From: a virus
IMG/VR virus record: IMGVR_UViG_3300008261_000313
Coordinates: 1 to 38,069 of that record
Strand: one strand, 5' to 3'
Length of the DNA: 38,069 nucleotides
The position numbers and the translations under genes are program-made. The notes under the pieces were generated by a model. The model worked only from the letters and a program-made list of their open reading frames with translations. It did no database searches and was not told the DNA's origin. Below are positions 9,167-18,809 of the stretch, one piece after another. Numbering within the stretch: position 1 is the stretch's first letter; each line of letters starts with the position of its first letter.

Positions 9167-11298
9167 GATATTACGAGTGGTATATGTTAGACGGAGAAGG
9201 ATACAGTCCATCAACAGCTCCAGCACAAGTTGATTACAAAATACCGTTTGTCTCTGTAATTATAACTTCACCAACAGAGGCAACAGTAGTTGCTGGAACT
9301 CCACCAACTAGTCCAGGAAATTATGCTGGAGCAATTTCTACCCTTTCTAATTTTAATGCTTTTAGCGATATTGATTATAGAGTAATTAATGACCCAGACG
9401 GCATTATTTTTCAAACAGGATTGACTCCTGGAAGAACTTATTATTTAAGAATGAGAGCTGCTAGCAATACTAGTGCTTCTGCTACATATGGAGAATACGT
9501 ATACGAATCTTTTACTATGCCAAAAGCTGCTAATGTGGGAGGTGTTACGGCAACAACAAGTAGCACAACAACCCCTGGGACATCTACAACAGATGGAGTA
9601 ACAAAAACGCAATTAGAAAAGATTTTAGCAGAAGAGGCAGCAGCCGCTGCGGCCAAAGGAGACATTAACCTGTCGAATGCTTTGCCAGCAGACACAGGAT
9701 CTTCATATGCTGTTTCTGGAAATAGACAAATTCAAAGATCTTATTTTAAAGTAACAAATAGTTACAAGGACAAAAATAAGTATGCTATTGAAATTAAAGA
9801 TACAAAGATTTCCACCTCATACAAGAGGTACTCTTTTGGGGCTGGCATATTGTTTGAGAGTAGTTTAAAAATGCCAGAAGCTTCAGGAGGCATAGGATTT
9901 TTTGTAGACACTGTTGGTAAAAATGGATACTTTATTGAGCTTCAGACAGATGCAAGCAATAAAGATTTAAAAGACAAGTCTTTAAAAATATATAAAGTTA
10001 TTAACGGAAAAAAGATTTATTTAACTGATTCTCAAGACAAGGAGTCTGGAAAACTACTTGGCGGCGTTATTACATCTACTTTATACAAACTAGATATAGA
10101 TGTAATAATTGAAACTGGTGGCACAATAATTAATGTTTATGCAAATAACTTTTTAGTTACTGCAGTAGATCCTAGCCCAATTAATGAAACTAACCCAATT
10201 AAAAAAGCAATTAGCCCTACACCTAGAATAGCTCTTTTCTCTTCTTTAAACTCTGTAAATTTTGATTATGTTTATGCAAATCCAGTAAGTGAAACACAAA
10301 TAACTGATGCTGCCTCTAGAGGAAATTATAATGGACAGTACGCCGACGCTACCTTAAAGTTTATGTTCGGAGAAAAAATAGCTCAAGATTTTAATTCTCC
10401 TACTAACAAGGCGGCGTACCTTGAAGAGTTTGGGCCAACTGTAAGAGAGTTAAGGTATGTAAATGCAAACTTTGCTCAGCCAGCAGCAATTCCTTTATAT
10501 GCAAGTACGGGAGTAAATAAGTTTGCCAGTGTACTAGGTTCTAAATTTAGTAACCACGGCGCAGAGATATTTGTAATAAATAACTCAGGAGCTTTCATAC
10601 CCCTTGCTAGCGGGAATGAGCAAAAGTTTTTTGTTGTTGGAAATTATGTTGACATATCTTCTCAGCATGAGTATACTGAAACTAGCACAAATGAATATAC
10701 GGTTTTAGAGCCAGCCACATTTCAGTCTACGTGGATTCAGTCTGAGGCTGACGCCAAGTCTTTATTTACGTGGATTAAAAATCAATGGTCTAAACAACAA
10801 CAGTCAATAAGCATGGATATATTTGGAAATCCAGCAATTGAGGTTGGCGACATAATAACTATTACGTACGCCAAAAACAATCTAGACGGCACTCAAAAAT
10901 TTTTAGTAACAAATGTAAATCTTAGTTTTGATCAGGGGGTCACCACCTCTGGTACTTTTCCATTATACACAAATTCTCCAGAGATAAACGACCTTGATCC
11001 AGCCCTAGTAAGATATATTAGAGGCAATTCTTTATCTGCAGTATATCTTGGACAAGGCGATGTAGATTCAGAAGACATAGATCCAACTGATGAATTTATT
11101 GTTACAAGCCCAGAAGATGATGAAAAAACAAAAGACTCTGCTGCAGAGGGAATTCCTTCTATTTCAGATATATCAATTGTTTCAAATACTGTAGTATATG
11201 ATGCAGCGGGAATACCAAGTGTAACCGTTGTATTTAAAATTAAAAATTCTAGCGGAAAAACTTTAAAGGGAATGAATGCGAGGGTTGAAGTAGCATGA
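9163..11298 (+). CDS. Minor tail protein with LamG-like central domain
   Basis: A 711-aa protein. ATG at 9163 is chosen because it overlaps the upstream stop as ATGA; an in-frame TTG at 9136 would add nine residues but lies inside the previous gene. Residues 1-130 look like a fibronectin III-type beta domain. A low-complexity Ala stretch (about 157-167) acts as a linker. Residues about 220-365 alternate strands around GILFESSL and GYFIELQTD, resembling a concanavalin/LamG-type sugar-binding sandwich. The C-terminal part (about 520-620, WIQSEADAKSLFTWIKNQW then GDIITITY) resembles hub-type structural domains. Probably a tail-tip component touching the cell surface; the carbohydrate-binding idea is inference. 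Confidence 0.62.
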   Translation: MRYYEWYMLDGEGYSPSTAPAQVDYKIPFVSVIITSPTEATVVAGTPPTSPGNYAGAISTLSNFNAFSDIDYRVINDPDGIIFQTGLTPGRTYYLRMRAASNTSASATYGEYVYESFTMPKAANVGGVTATTSSTTTPGTSTTDGVTKTQLEKILAEEAAAAAAKGDINLSNALPADTGSSYAVSGNRQIQRSYFKVTNSYKDKNKYAIEIKDTKISTSYKRYSFGAGILFESSLKMPEASGGIGFFVDTVGKNGYFIELQTDASNKDLKDKSLKIYKVINGKKIYLTDSQDKESGKLLGGVITSTLYKLDIDVIIETGGTIINVYANNFLVTAVDPSPINETNPIKKAISPTPRIALFSSLNSVNFDYVYANPVSETQITDAASRGNYNGQYADATLKFMFGEKIAQDFNSPTNKAAYLEEFGPTVRELRYVNANFAQPAAIPLYASTGVNKFASVLGSKFSNHGAEIFVINNSGAFIPLASGNEQKFFVVGNYVDISSQHEYTETSTNEYTVLEPATFQSTWIQSEADAKSLFTWIKNQWSKQQQSISMDIFGNPAIEVGDIITITYAKNNLDGTQKFLVTNVNLSFDQGVTTSGTFPLYTNSPEINDLDPALVRYIRGNSLSAVYLGQGDVDSEDIDPTDEFIVTSPEDDEKTKDSAAEGIPSISDISIVSNTVVYDAAGIPSVTVVFKIKNSSGKTLKGMNARVEVA

Positions 11299-12209
11299 TA
11301 ACAAAATTTGGAAAAAGATTCTTAACTAGTTATTTATCAGGAATGACAGACTTTACAAGTAAGGAACTAGCTTTTGGAATAGGAAGCACTGCTGTTAACG
11401 CCAAAGGAAATGATACAAGATTAGATTTTGAATTTTATAGAGTTCCAGTAAATGTAGGCAGCATTGAAATTACACAAACTGGTGTAGATGGAGACGGAGA
11501 TCCAGTATTTTCGTATAAGGCTGTATACCAAACAACAATACCCCAAGATGTGGCTGGAGTTATTTCAGAGATTGCTTTATATCCAACCTCAAGGTCTTCT
11601 TCAAATAACTTTGATAGCAAATTTATTACAGATTTTGAAAACAATGTTTTGTGGACAGATTCATTGGGAGGAAATCCTCAGATTCAGATCAATACAAATA
11701 ATTTCACCTCAAAGGTTGGTGAAAATATGGTTTATTTTACAACCGCAGCATCTACATCTGTAGAGTATAAGCTCCAGCTTGGAAGCACGGACTTGTCTGG
11801 ATATAGTGTAAATGACAGCATTGCACTAGCATATAAAAAAGTTGATAACAATGTTTCTAAAATTAGAGTTAAATTTTATAGTTCTCCAACACAATTTTGT
11901 TATGTAGATTTTACACCGCAATCTGGATCGGGAGATAGAATTCAATCTGTAAGTCTATCTTCTTTATTTTCCAACACCTCATCAACTCCGCCAGATTTTA
12001 CAAACATTATAACATTAGGTGTAGAAGTCACGGCAAATTCAGGCGGCATTACAACAGTTTATTTTGATGGGCTAAGAATAAACGACGAGGATACATTTGA
12101 CCCAACATACGGTATGATAAGCAGATCAGTCTTAACTGGAGGAGATATAATCACTAAAACTTCTGGTAGACAGGTAGATGTAGAATATAAGTTACAGTTA
12201 GGGTTCTAA
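11295..12209 (+). CDS. Tail tip or fibre-base structural protein
   Basis: A 304-aa protein starting in an ATGA overlap with the previous gene. The N-terminal 110 residues contain LAFGIGSTAVNAKGNDTRLD and end near GVISEIALYP, a pattern I associate with phage tail-tip/fibre attachment proteins in which the domain reports on element compatibility (several baseplate proteins share the VxEIALY strand). Residues about 120-260 form a separate Ser/Thr-rich beta domain that resembles a carbohydrate-binding sandwich. A short phrase (VEYKLQLG) occurs twice, near 157 and at the C-terminus. Role inferred from position and composition. Confidence 0.55.
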   Translation: MITKFGKRFLTSYLSGMTDFTSKELAFGIGSTAVNAKGNDTRLDFEFYRVPVNVGSIEITQTGVDGDGDPVFSYKAVYQTTIPQDVAGVISEIALYPTSRSSSNNFDSKFITDFENNVLWTDSLGGNPQIQINTNNFTSKVGENMVYFTTAASTSVEYKLQLGSTDLSGYSVNDSIALAYKKVDNNVSKIRVKFYSSPTQFCYVDFTPQSGSGDRIQSVSLSSLFSNTSSTPPDFTNIITLGVEVTANSGGITTVYFDGLRINDEDTFDPTYGMISRSVLTGGDIITKTSGRQVDVEYKLQLGF

Positions 12210-14530
12210 TGTCAGATAAACCAAAAGACCTGCAAACAACTTCTCAGCCAGATACAGATAAAGACTATTTTAACTTTAAGGCTACTGATTTAAAACTTGG
12301 TACTCAATATGCCATTAAGTTTCAATGGATTTATCCTGATGGCAAAACAAGTGGTTGGTCTCCTGGATTATCTTTTACAACAGCTTCTTATGTTTCTAAA
12401 CTAGTTAAACCTACAGTTACAGTGTCACCAGCTTCTTTAGGATACACAGTTTCTTATGATAAACAAACTGACAAAAATTTTGAACACGCAATTATTGAAG
12501 AATCTGTTTCTAATTCAAATACTGCTCCGACAACTGGATGGACAGAGGTTGCCGTAAGCTCTACTAATCCAACAACAATAACCGTTGGAGACATATCCAA
12601 GCGATGGGTTCGTGTAAAGCTTATAGATAAAATTTTAGGAAATACTCCATACTCTGATCCAGTTTCAGTAACACCAGTAGACCCAGTTGCAGCAGCCCTA
12701 GATATTACTCCGCCATCAGCAGCTTCAGGAATAACAGCAGTTTGGTCTGGAAATAATATATTAATAACAGCAACAGTTTCTGCCGATGCCAAAAAGTTTA
12801 TTATAAGGCTTACAAATGGAACTACTGTAGGATTCTTTACAAAATTTCCAACAGCTTCTGGAACATCACAAACAATATTATTAACAGAGCAAGAGCTCTA
12901 TAACACCCTTGGTTCTTATTTTACATCATTTACTGGATTATTTATATCTACTGATTCTTTAGACAACCGTGATTCTGGAGTTGCATTTACTGTATCAGAA
13001 AAAAATAATGAGCTAAATGGAGTTATTCCCACATTTACCCTTACCCCTATATCTAATGGATATAGTGTAACTTACACCTTGCCATCTGGAGCAGCCTATG
13101 CAAAAATTTATGCAAGCTCAACCTCTGGGTTTACCCCAAACGACTCTACAAATTTAGTTTACTCTGGCGCAAGTCCAGGAATTGTAATTGATTCAGTATA
13201 CACAATTAAGTATGTAAAAATTAAATATTTTAAAACAGACGGTGCAACATCCTCTGTGTCTGCAGAACAATCAGTTACTCCAGCAGATCCTGGAATGCTT
13301 TCTCTTATTAGTAATGAAGTAAAGATAAGCACCACTGGTTCGATACTTGCTGGAGACTCTGCAACATCTGGCGGAAGAGCGATTTTAAATAAAGAAGGCC
13401 TTTATGTTTATAATTCTGGCGGTACACCAAGTACACAAATTGTTGCAAACGCCACAGATGGCAGCCCAACATTTTTAACAACTAATGCAAAAATTGCTGA
13501 TTGGAAAATATATTCTAATAAAATAGAAAATCAGTTAGTATCAGGAATAACAAAATATGCAGGGCTTTCTGCAAGTGGAACTTACGCATTTTATGCTGGC
13601 TCAACAACATCGGGAGGAGATGCTCAAGCAGAATTTTCCGTAACTCAATCTGGTGCCGTGCAAGCAAAAAACATAACAATATCTGGCGGATCTTTAACTG
13701 TAGGAGCTTCATCAATTGCAGCATCTACTGGTAAACTTACATCTACAGACGCAGAAATTACTGGAAAAATTACCGCAAACTCTGGAAGCATAACTGGTAA
13801 TTTAGACATTACTGGAACATTTTTTATAGGGGCAAGCGCAAGTTCTGGTGACAGAATATTAATTAACTCTGGTGGAATTGCAGCATACGCAAACGGAGTA
13901 ACTGCTCCAAGATTTGAATTAGCAAAAGATGGTACTGGAAAAATTGGTGGATGGACTATTAATGCTACTTCTTTATCATCTAGTGGAATGATAATTGATT
14001 CTTCAGATCAAACAATTACATTTAAGCAAGGATATGAGATAGATCAAGAATCAGTCTCAATACCTACAATTACAACTACAACTGGCTCAGCAAGTACAGA
14101 TGAAGAAGATGACACTCCAAACTCTGTTTATGCGAGCTCATCTGCAGCCTCTGCATCAACAATAGCGTCAACTATTTCTATAAAATCAAGTTCTGGGGTT
14201 GCAAATGGAGGAGCTTTGACCTTAAGCCAAAATCCAATATCAGCACTTTTAAGAGCTGGGTCTTCCTATATTTCAGCAACAGACACTGGAATAATTATGA
14301 ACGCCGCAACTGCTGGAGCATATGTTTTTAAAAACTTAGTTTCAACAGATAGACGACACCTTAATTATTATGGTGTTGAATCATCCGCAATGCTTATGAT
14401 AAAAAGTGACGGCACAGTGTCTGTTGGCCGAACGATATTTAAATCTGGAACATCAGAAACCAGCATAAACGGTGGATCGCACAATAACGTCGGTCTTATT
14501 GGTGACATAATTTTTAGCACAAGGGATTAA
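12209..14530 (+). CDS. Tail fibre protein with fibronectin III-like domains
   Basis: A 773-aa protein with TAATG coupling to the gene before. The N-terminal about 355 residues hold at least three fibronectin III-like beta domains; segments near 75 and 275 are related to each other (each has GYxVxY after a Thr/Pro-rich strand). From about 360 to 610 the sequence turns into a fibre-like series (KIADWKIYSNKI, GKITANSGSITGN, KIGGWTINATSL), the GW-containing repeat seen in trimeric fibre shafts of Gram-positive phages. The C-terminus is Ser/Gly-rich. No chaperone or collagen repeat is seen. Likely a trimeric appendage for host recognition; receptor unknown. Confidence 0.75.
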   Translation: MSDKPKDLQTTSQPDTDKDYFNFKATDLKLGTQYAIKFQWIYPDGKTSGWSPGLSFTTASYVSKLVKPTVTVSPASLGYTVSYDKQTDKNFEHAIIEESVSNSNTAPTTGWTEVAVSSTNPTTITVGDISKRWVRVKLIDKILGNTPYSDPVSVTPVDPVAAALDITPPSAASGITAVWSGNNILITATVSADAKKFIIRLTNGTTVGFFTKFPTASGTSQTILLTEQELYNTLGSYFTSFTGLFISTDSLDNRDSGVAFTVSEKNNELNGVIPTFTLTPISNGYSVTYTLPSGAAYAKIYASSTSGFTPNDSTNLVYSGASPGIVIDSVYTIKYVKIKYFKTDGATSSVSAEQSVTPADPGMLSLISNEVKISTTGSILAGDSATSGGRAILNKEGLYVYNSGGTPSTQIVANATDGSPTFLTTNAKIADWKIYSNKIENQLVSGITKYAGLSASGTYAFYAGSTTSGGDAQAEFSVTQSGAVQAKNITISGGSLTVGASSIAASTGKLTSTDAEITGKITANSGSITGNLDITGTFFIGASASSGDRILINSGGIAAYANGVTAPRFELAKDGTGKIGGWTINATSLSSSGMIIDSSDQTITFKQGYEIDQESVSIPTITTTTGSASTDEEDDTPNSVYASSSAASASTIASTISIKSSSGVANGGALTLSQNPISALLRAGSSYISATDTGIIMNAATAGAYVFKNLVSTDRRHLNYYGVESSAMLMIKSDGTVSVGRTIFKSGTSETSINGGSHNNVGLIGDIIFSTRD

Positions 14531-14532
14531 GC

Positions 14533-17500
14533 ATGGCTGGCAAAACTTATATTAAAACTGGAACTAATACGTGGTCCAGAGTTAAAAAGATATATTTAAA
14601 AACTGGCGGTATAACTTGGCAGGCCGTAAGAAAAGCTTACATAAAAACTGGAGCAACTACCTGGAAAAAAATATACGATACAACAAGCAATAGGCCATTT
14701 ATTGGTAACGATATTCCAAAGATTCGACTTAATACATTTAGAACTGATAGCACTGCGGGAAGTTTAATTCCTGGAACAGTAAATGATCCAGTTAACCCAG
14801 TAGTTGAAGCCCCTAGAGTTCAACAGATGGGCCCTCCTACAACAACTCCTACTGTAGGTTGGCCAAGCGGCACTATCGGAAACCATTTGTGGGGATATGA
14901 TGGTACATGGACTTCTGGAAATGGAAGCACTATAACATTTATTTATCAATGGCTATATAACATGACTGGTAATTCAAACGACAACGTATTTGACCCTCAA
15001 TTTTATGTTTCAGACACATCAAGCTCAATAAACACCTCTTCAACTGGAAGAGCAGATATGTTAACAAATTCATCAGGTTATTTGGGATACGACGACGGAG
15101 ATTACTTTGACAAAAACTTTATTACTTTTAGAGTTGGAGCATCTAATTCAGCTGGGGGACCAGTTTTTGCAGAAAGCGTACCTGTTTATATTGTAAGACA
15201 AAGACCTAGTGGAACAATAAACATGATAAATACAAGTGTTGATGTTCCAGAAACATTATCCGCAACAATTACTTATTCCGATCAATGGTACAATAAACCA
15301 GATCTATACGATTCCACCATAGAGTGGTTTGCTGTAGATGCTGTTGGCGATGCGTTAACAGCAAGCAATAGGGTATGGACTCAAGATTTATATACCGTAT
15401 CTGTAACTGGTACAACAACAAAAACTGGAACCGTAACATACGATGCTACGTTGCCAGATAAAATATATGCTGTTAGACTTACGCTAAATAATTCAAATAC
15501 TCAGCCTGCAGTTATTTCCGTATCTGGCTTTACCCCAAGTCTTCCATTTACTACAGAGGACTATTCAACTCCAGGCTCACCCCTTGAAGTAACTACTTTA
15601 GATATTTTGGATTACTATGGAAATGAAGGAACAGATAATAGAGGCTATATACCAGTAGGCGGGCTATTTAAAATTAACTCTATAGTAACAGGAGTTGATG
15701 GAAGCGCAACATATAGAATTAGATATAGAATGTATAATATTCAAAATGGAAGTTACTATGGAATGGACGGAACTAATTATGGAGCAAATGGTGGCTCTAG
15801 TGCATGGACTACAAGAACTGGTTCAAATTCAAGTTTTGGTTTTGGCGGAACTTTAATTAATGAAGTTTCGGTTTCTGGAACAACTGCCACATTAAATCAT
15901 CGTGAAGTAATAAGCTCATCCTCATTTGGATCAACCACCTATACCCCAACAGGTGGCACAAGCACTGATAGATGGATGATTGAAATAGAGGTCAGCGCTT
16001 TAAAAAATTCAATAAGAAAATATTATTTAGATTTTGTTGGTGGAGTTTCATATTATGTTTCTAGACCAGCAGCAAATTTATTACTTACTGCATCACCTGA
16101 CCCTGCTACAGTAAATCAAAATGTAACTTTATCTGGATCAATCGGGGCTTTAGGGGGAGGTCTCTCATATCCAAGACAATACAAGGTTACGTTTGGAGAC
16201 GGCAATGACAGCGGATGGCTACCTTTTGGAGAGTGGTCTTATGGAACAAGTAATCCAACTTTTCAAATTACTAAACAGTATGCCGCAGCTGGCGAATACT
16301 ATCCCTATTTTCAAACAATTCCAGACTATTCTACTGGAAGCACATCGCTAATTGTTGGTGAAGCATTATCTGCCCCAACAATTACAAGCGTGTCTGCAGG
16401 AAATGTTGGTGGTCCAGTTACTGTAAATTATCAAGGTGGCTCAGGTGCAGCTCGTCAGTTTTATTGGTATTCTTCAAATGTTGCTCCTAATTATGAAGTA
16501 ACTCCAGATGCTTCTGGAACATCAACTACTTCTCTTACAGACAACACTGGTCCAACTGGAACTGGAACCTATTATGCATATGTTAGATCTGTATCAACGG
16601 CTGGAACAACAGCAGTCGGACCATCAGCTGTAGCAAGCGCCTGGAGTGCAGGATATCCATTTACAATGATTCCTCCAAGCTACAATGTTAATTGGCTTGG
16701 AAACGGTGGGTCTTCAGGAAATGAAGGCATCCCTTGGTCTTTTACCGCAGGAGGCTCAGTTACAGTTCCTTCTGCTACTAGAATTGGATATGACTTTGTT
16801 AGATGGACAGATACTCCTTCTGGAGATTATACTTATACTACCACTAATGTTGGTGGGACATGGTCTCCCCCTGCTCAAAACATAACAATGTATGCAAGAT
16901 GGCAAGCAAGAGTTTGTACAATTCCAAATGTAATAGGGATGACAGAAATAGCTGCATCAAATGCAGTTAATGCCGCTGGGTTTTTATATGAGTTTACAGA
17001 TTATCAAACTACATACGACTCTTCATTAGACGGTAGAGTTGCTGCTATATCCCCAGCTGTTGGAACTCAGCCAGGGTGCGGAACAAATATTACATTAACA
17101 ATATACAATTACGTAAATGTTTTAACTGCGCCAAGCATATATAATGTTATTGCGGGAGCTCCAAATGCTGCAGTGTCAGTATATTTTACGGGTGGATCTG
17201 GTCCATATTATCAAATGTGGTGGACTACTGGTATAGGAGGAACCAGTTATGACGCATCTGGAGGAAGTAGTCCTCTTACAGATTCAAGTGGGCCAAGTAG
17301 TGCAGGAAATTGGAATATGTATGTTAGATCAGTTTCTTCTCCAAGTAACACTGGATTAGGGCCTTCTGCTACAATAAGTGATTGGAGCCCAGCATGGGTA
17401 TTTACGGTTTCAAACCCTGTTACTTGTGGCAACTGTGCAGATTATGGATCTGCAACTTATACTGGGCAATCAACAGGGTGTGCTGGAAACTATTACACTG

Positions 17501-17895
17501 TTTATAATAATTATTCAATTGGTCAAAGAAAAACATGTACTGATGGAAGCTACGAATATTGTTCCAATAGAGCATACAGCACGGTTTCATCTAGCACTCA
17601 AATAGACGGACAATGCGGGTATACCGCACCAGCCCCTTGCGTTTGTAATTATACAGATTATGGATCTTATCACTTTTCGCCACAATCCTGCCCTACTGGA
17701 ACTCAAAGAACTGGTTCTTTGAGCGGATTCACAAGCGGACCTAATTGCCCAAATGTTTATAAGACAGCAAAATACAATTGTAAGTATTATGATGCATATA
17801 ACTCCGCAAGCGTAAATTATTATCAGTGCTATTATGAAGGTGAGTGTGCCGCCCTTCAAAATCCAGACGGAACTAGAACCACATGTTATGTTTAA
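14533..17895 (+). CDS. Large composite tail fibre/adhesin with PKD-like, InlB-like, PASTA and Cys-rich regions
   Basis: A 1120-aa protein. Residues 1-50 contain three tandem copies of a unit shaped YIKTGxxTWxxVKK, a motif found at the start of many phage fibres. Beta-rich domains follow; about 513-607 is PKD-like (FGDGNDSGW then AAAGEYYPYF). Two related modules of about 100 residues (about 612-712 and 863-960; shared GGSG, LTDxxGP, YVRSVS, GPSA) flank an InlB B-repeat/Flg_new-like domain (about 717-793, GYDFVRWTD to MYARWQ) and a PASTA-like domain (about 793-860, IPNVIGMTE to PGCGTNITLTI). The last 158 residues contain 14 cysteines in two rough repeats. PASTA domains in bacteria bind cell-wall muropeptides, so a wall-directed receptor-binding role is plausible. 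Last gene of the tail operon. Confidence 0.8.
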   Translation: MAGKTYIKTGTNTWSRVKKIYLKTGGITWQAVRKAYIKTGATTWKKIYDTTSNRPFIGNDIPKIRLNTFRTDSTAGSLIPGTVNDPVNPVVEAPRVQQMGPPTTTPTVGWPSGTIGNHLWGYDGTWTSGNGSTITFIYQWLYNMTGNSNDNVFDPQFYVSDTSSSINTSSTGRADMLTNSSGYLGYDDGDYFDKNFITFRVGASNSAGGPVFAESVPVYIVRQRPSGTINMINTSVDVPETLSATITYSDQWYNKPDLYDSTIEWFAVDAVGDALTASNRVWTQDLYTVSVTGTTTKTGTVTYDATLPDKIYAVRLTLNNSNTQPAVISVSGFTPSLPFTTEDYSTPGSPLEVTTLDILDYYGNEGTDNRGYIPVGGLFKINSIVTGVDGSATYRIRYRMYNIQNGSYYGMDGTNYGANGGSSAWTTRTGSNSSFGFGGTLINEVSVSGTTATLNHREVISSSSFGSTTYTPTGGTSTDRWMIEIEVSALKNSIRKYYLDFVGGVSYYVSRPAANLLLTASPDPATVNQNVTLSGSIGALGGGLSYPRQYKVTFGDGNDSGWLPFGEWSYGTSNPTFQITKQYAAAGEYYPYFQTIPDYSTGSTSLIVGEALSAPTITSVSAGNVGGPVTVNYQGGSGAARQFYWYSSNVAPNYEVTPDASGTSTTSLTDNTGPTGTGTYYAYVRSVSTAGTTAVGPSAVASAWSAGYPFTMIPPSYNVNWLGNGGSSGNEGIPWSFTAGGSVTVPSATRIGYDFVRWTDTPSGDYTYTTTNVGGTWSPPAQNITMYARWQARVCTIPNVIGMTEIAASNAVNAAGFLYEFTDYQTTYDSSLDGRVAAISPAVGTQPGCGTNITLTIYNYVNVLTAPSIYNVIAGAPNAAVSVYFTGGSGPYYQMWWTTGIGGTSYDASGGSSPLTDSSGPSSAGNWNMYVRSVSSPSNTGLGPSATISDWSPAWVFTVSNPVTCGNCADYGSATYTGQSTGCAGNYYTVYNNYSIGQRKTCTDGSYEYCSNRAYSTVSSSTQIDGQCGYTAPAPCVCNYTDYGSYHFSPQSCPTGTQRTGSLSGFTSGPNCPNVYKTAKYNCKYYDAYNSASVNYYQCYYEGECAALQNPDGTRTTCYV

Positions 17896-17903
17896 TTAGG
17901 GTC

Positions 17904-17932
17904 TTTACAAGACTCAATAGAATTGGTATAAT
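17904..17932 (+). promoter_or_regulatory. Strong sigma70-type promoter, leaderless
   Basis: TTTACA (17904-17909), a 17-base spacer and TATAAT (17927-17932), with TGG before the -10 giving an extended -10. The next ATG begins only 7 bases after the -10, where transcription should start, and no ribosome site precedes it. This predicts a leaderless mRNA. A short inverted repeat (17899-17915, arms around TAC) overlaps the -35. Confidence 0.82.
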
Positions 17933-17938
17933 ATCAAT

Positions 17939-18331
17939 ATGATTATTTTAGATTTTGAAAATTGGAATGTGCCTGGAGTTAAAAAAGTCAAAATGGGCCT
18001 AGGCGAAACAGCCAAAATGGTTCTTTTTGTCATAGAAGAAGAGGTAGTAGAAATCATAGGTGTTTCTCCAGAAATAACCAATAAGCTCACATCGGCTACA
18101 AATTTTGAAGAATGTTCTACCGCAGTAGCAATACCAGATTTATTTTGTGTAAGCTTTACTTGCGATACAGGAAAAGAAAGAATTATTGTAGATGAAAAAA
18201 TGTATTCTATATTGCTTTCAGATCCCCAAATAATTGAAGGTGACGAATCAATACATAGGCATATACAAAATGTAGGGTTAAATTGGTTGTATCGAGACGG
18301 TCAATTTATTATTCCAGGAGAGTATGAATAA
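17939..18331 (+). CDS. Hypothetical protein, first gene behind a leaderless promoter
   Basis: A 130-aa soluble acidic protein that I do not recognise. No signal peptide, membrane segment or metal motif is apparent; three cysteines are scattered (near 59, 72 and 76). It is mixed alpha/beta with a short GDESIHRHIQNVG segment near residue 101. It begins at the expected transcription start of the 17904 promoter and is followed by a TAATG junction, so it heads a small operon between the fibre genes and the replication module. Possible roles include a virion accessory or regulatory protein, but nothing in the sequence decides this. Confidence 0.75.
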   Translation: MIILDFENWNVPGVKKVKMGLGETAKMVLFVIEEEVVEIIGVSPEITNKLTSATNFEECSTAVAIPDLFCVSFTCDTGKERIIVDEKMYSILLSDPQIIEGDESIHRHIQNVGLNWLYRDGQFIIPGEYE

Positions 18332-18558
18332 TGTCTAAATGGAAAGAGTATAAAGAAAAGCTTGGAGACACTAGGCCTTGGGATATGCTAAATCCAAATA
18401 TTGAAAGGGCTTCAGAAGAAGAAGCTGAAAGAAGGTACTCTATCTGCAAGGTTTGCCCTGAGCTAATTAGTTTAACTAATCAATGCAAACAATGCGGTTG
18501 TATCATGTCGGCAAAAACAAAGCTGTTAAAAGCCACCTGCCCATTGAAAAAGTGGTAA
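18331..18558 (+). CDS. Small four-cysteine zinc-ribbon protein (DUF6171-like)
   Basis: A 75-aa protein coupled by TAATG. It has cysteines in CKVCP (about 39-42) and then CKQCGC (about 54-58) with a further Cys near the C-terminus (ATCPLKKW). This looks like the small phage and bacterial family I recall as DUF6171, which ends in a similar KxxxCPxxKW. The four ordered cysteines suggest zinc binding. The cellular role of the family is not known to me. N-terminal 35 residues are charged and helical. Confidence 0.75.
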   Translation: MSKWKEYKEKLGDTRPWDMLNPNIERASEEEAERRYSICKVCPELISLTNQCKQCGCIMSAKTKLLKATCPLKKW

Positions 18559-18567
18559 TGATATAAT
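18559..18567 (+). promoter_or_regulatory. Extended -10 promoter TGATATAAT
   Basis: TGA followed by a consensus TATAAT directly after the stop of the zinc-ribbon gene. No good -35 is visible at 16-18 bases. Start would be near 18574, leaving a very short leader with the ribosome site GAGGAGGT before ATG 18585. The same TGN-TATAAT form recurs at other gene starts in this window. Confidence 0.5.
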
Positions 18568-18584
18568 GATGAGAGGAGGTCAAA

Positions 18585-18794
18585 ATGACATTATTGACAG
18601 ATGAAGATAAGCTTAATCTTGTAAATCAACACATTAAAAGCATTGATTTTCAAGTTTACAATTTACAATTAGATTTAATCGAGGCAAATGCCGAGTCGCC
18701 CGTAAATACAGAAAATGTTTCTACTATTAACGGAAGACTAACATCTTTAAATGCAAAAAGAACTGCTCTAGAATCAGAAGCAGCAGGACTATAA
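18585..18794 (+). CDS. Small helical protein, hypothetical
   Basis: A 69-aa protein preceded by a very strong ribosome site (GAGGAGG) seven bases before ATG. It is almost entirely predicted helix with heptad-like spacing of Leu and Ile (residues about 5-35 and 45-66), so a short coiled-coil hairpin is likely. No cysteine and no membrane segment. It precedes another coiled-coil protein of similar size, and the two may associate. Function unknown; position after the fibre genes suggests a virion-associated or fibre-assembly role, which is inference. Confidence 0.75.
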   Translation: MTLLTDEDKLNLVNQHIKSIDFQVYNLQLDLIEANAESPVNTENVSTINGRLTSLNAKRTALESEAAGL

Positions 18795-18809
18795 GAATAG
18801 GAATATAAT

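Noticed and set aside
18804-18809. TATAAT immediately before ATG 18810 as a promoter
   Set aside because: The start site would fall inside the gene that follows; the bases are better explained as the spacer after the AGGA ribosome site.
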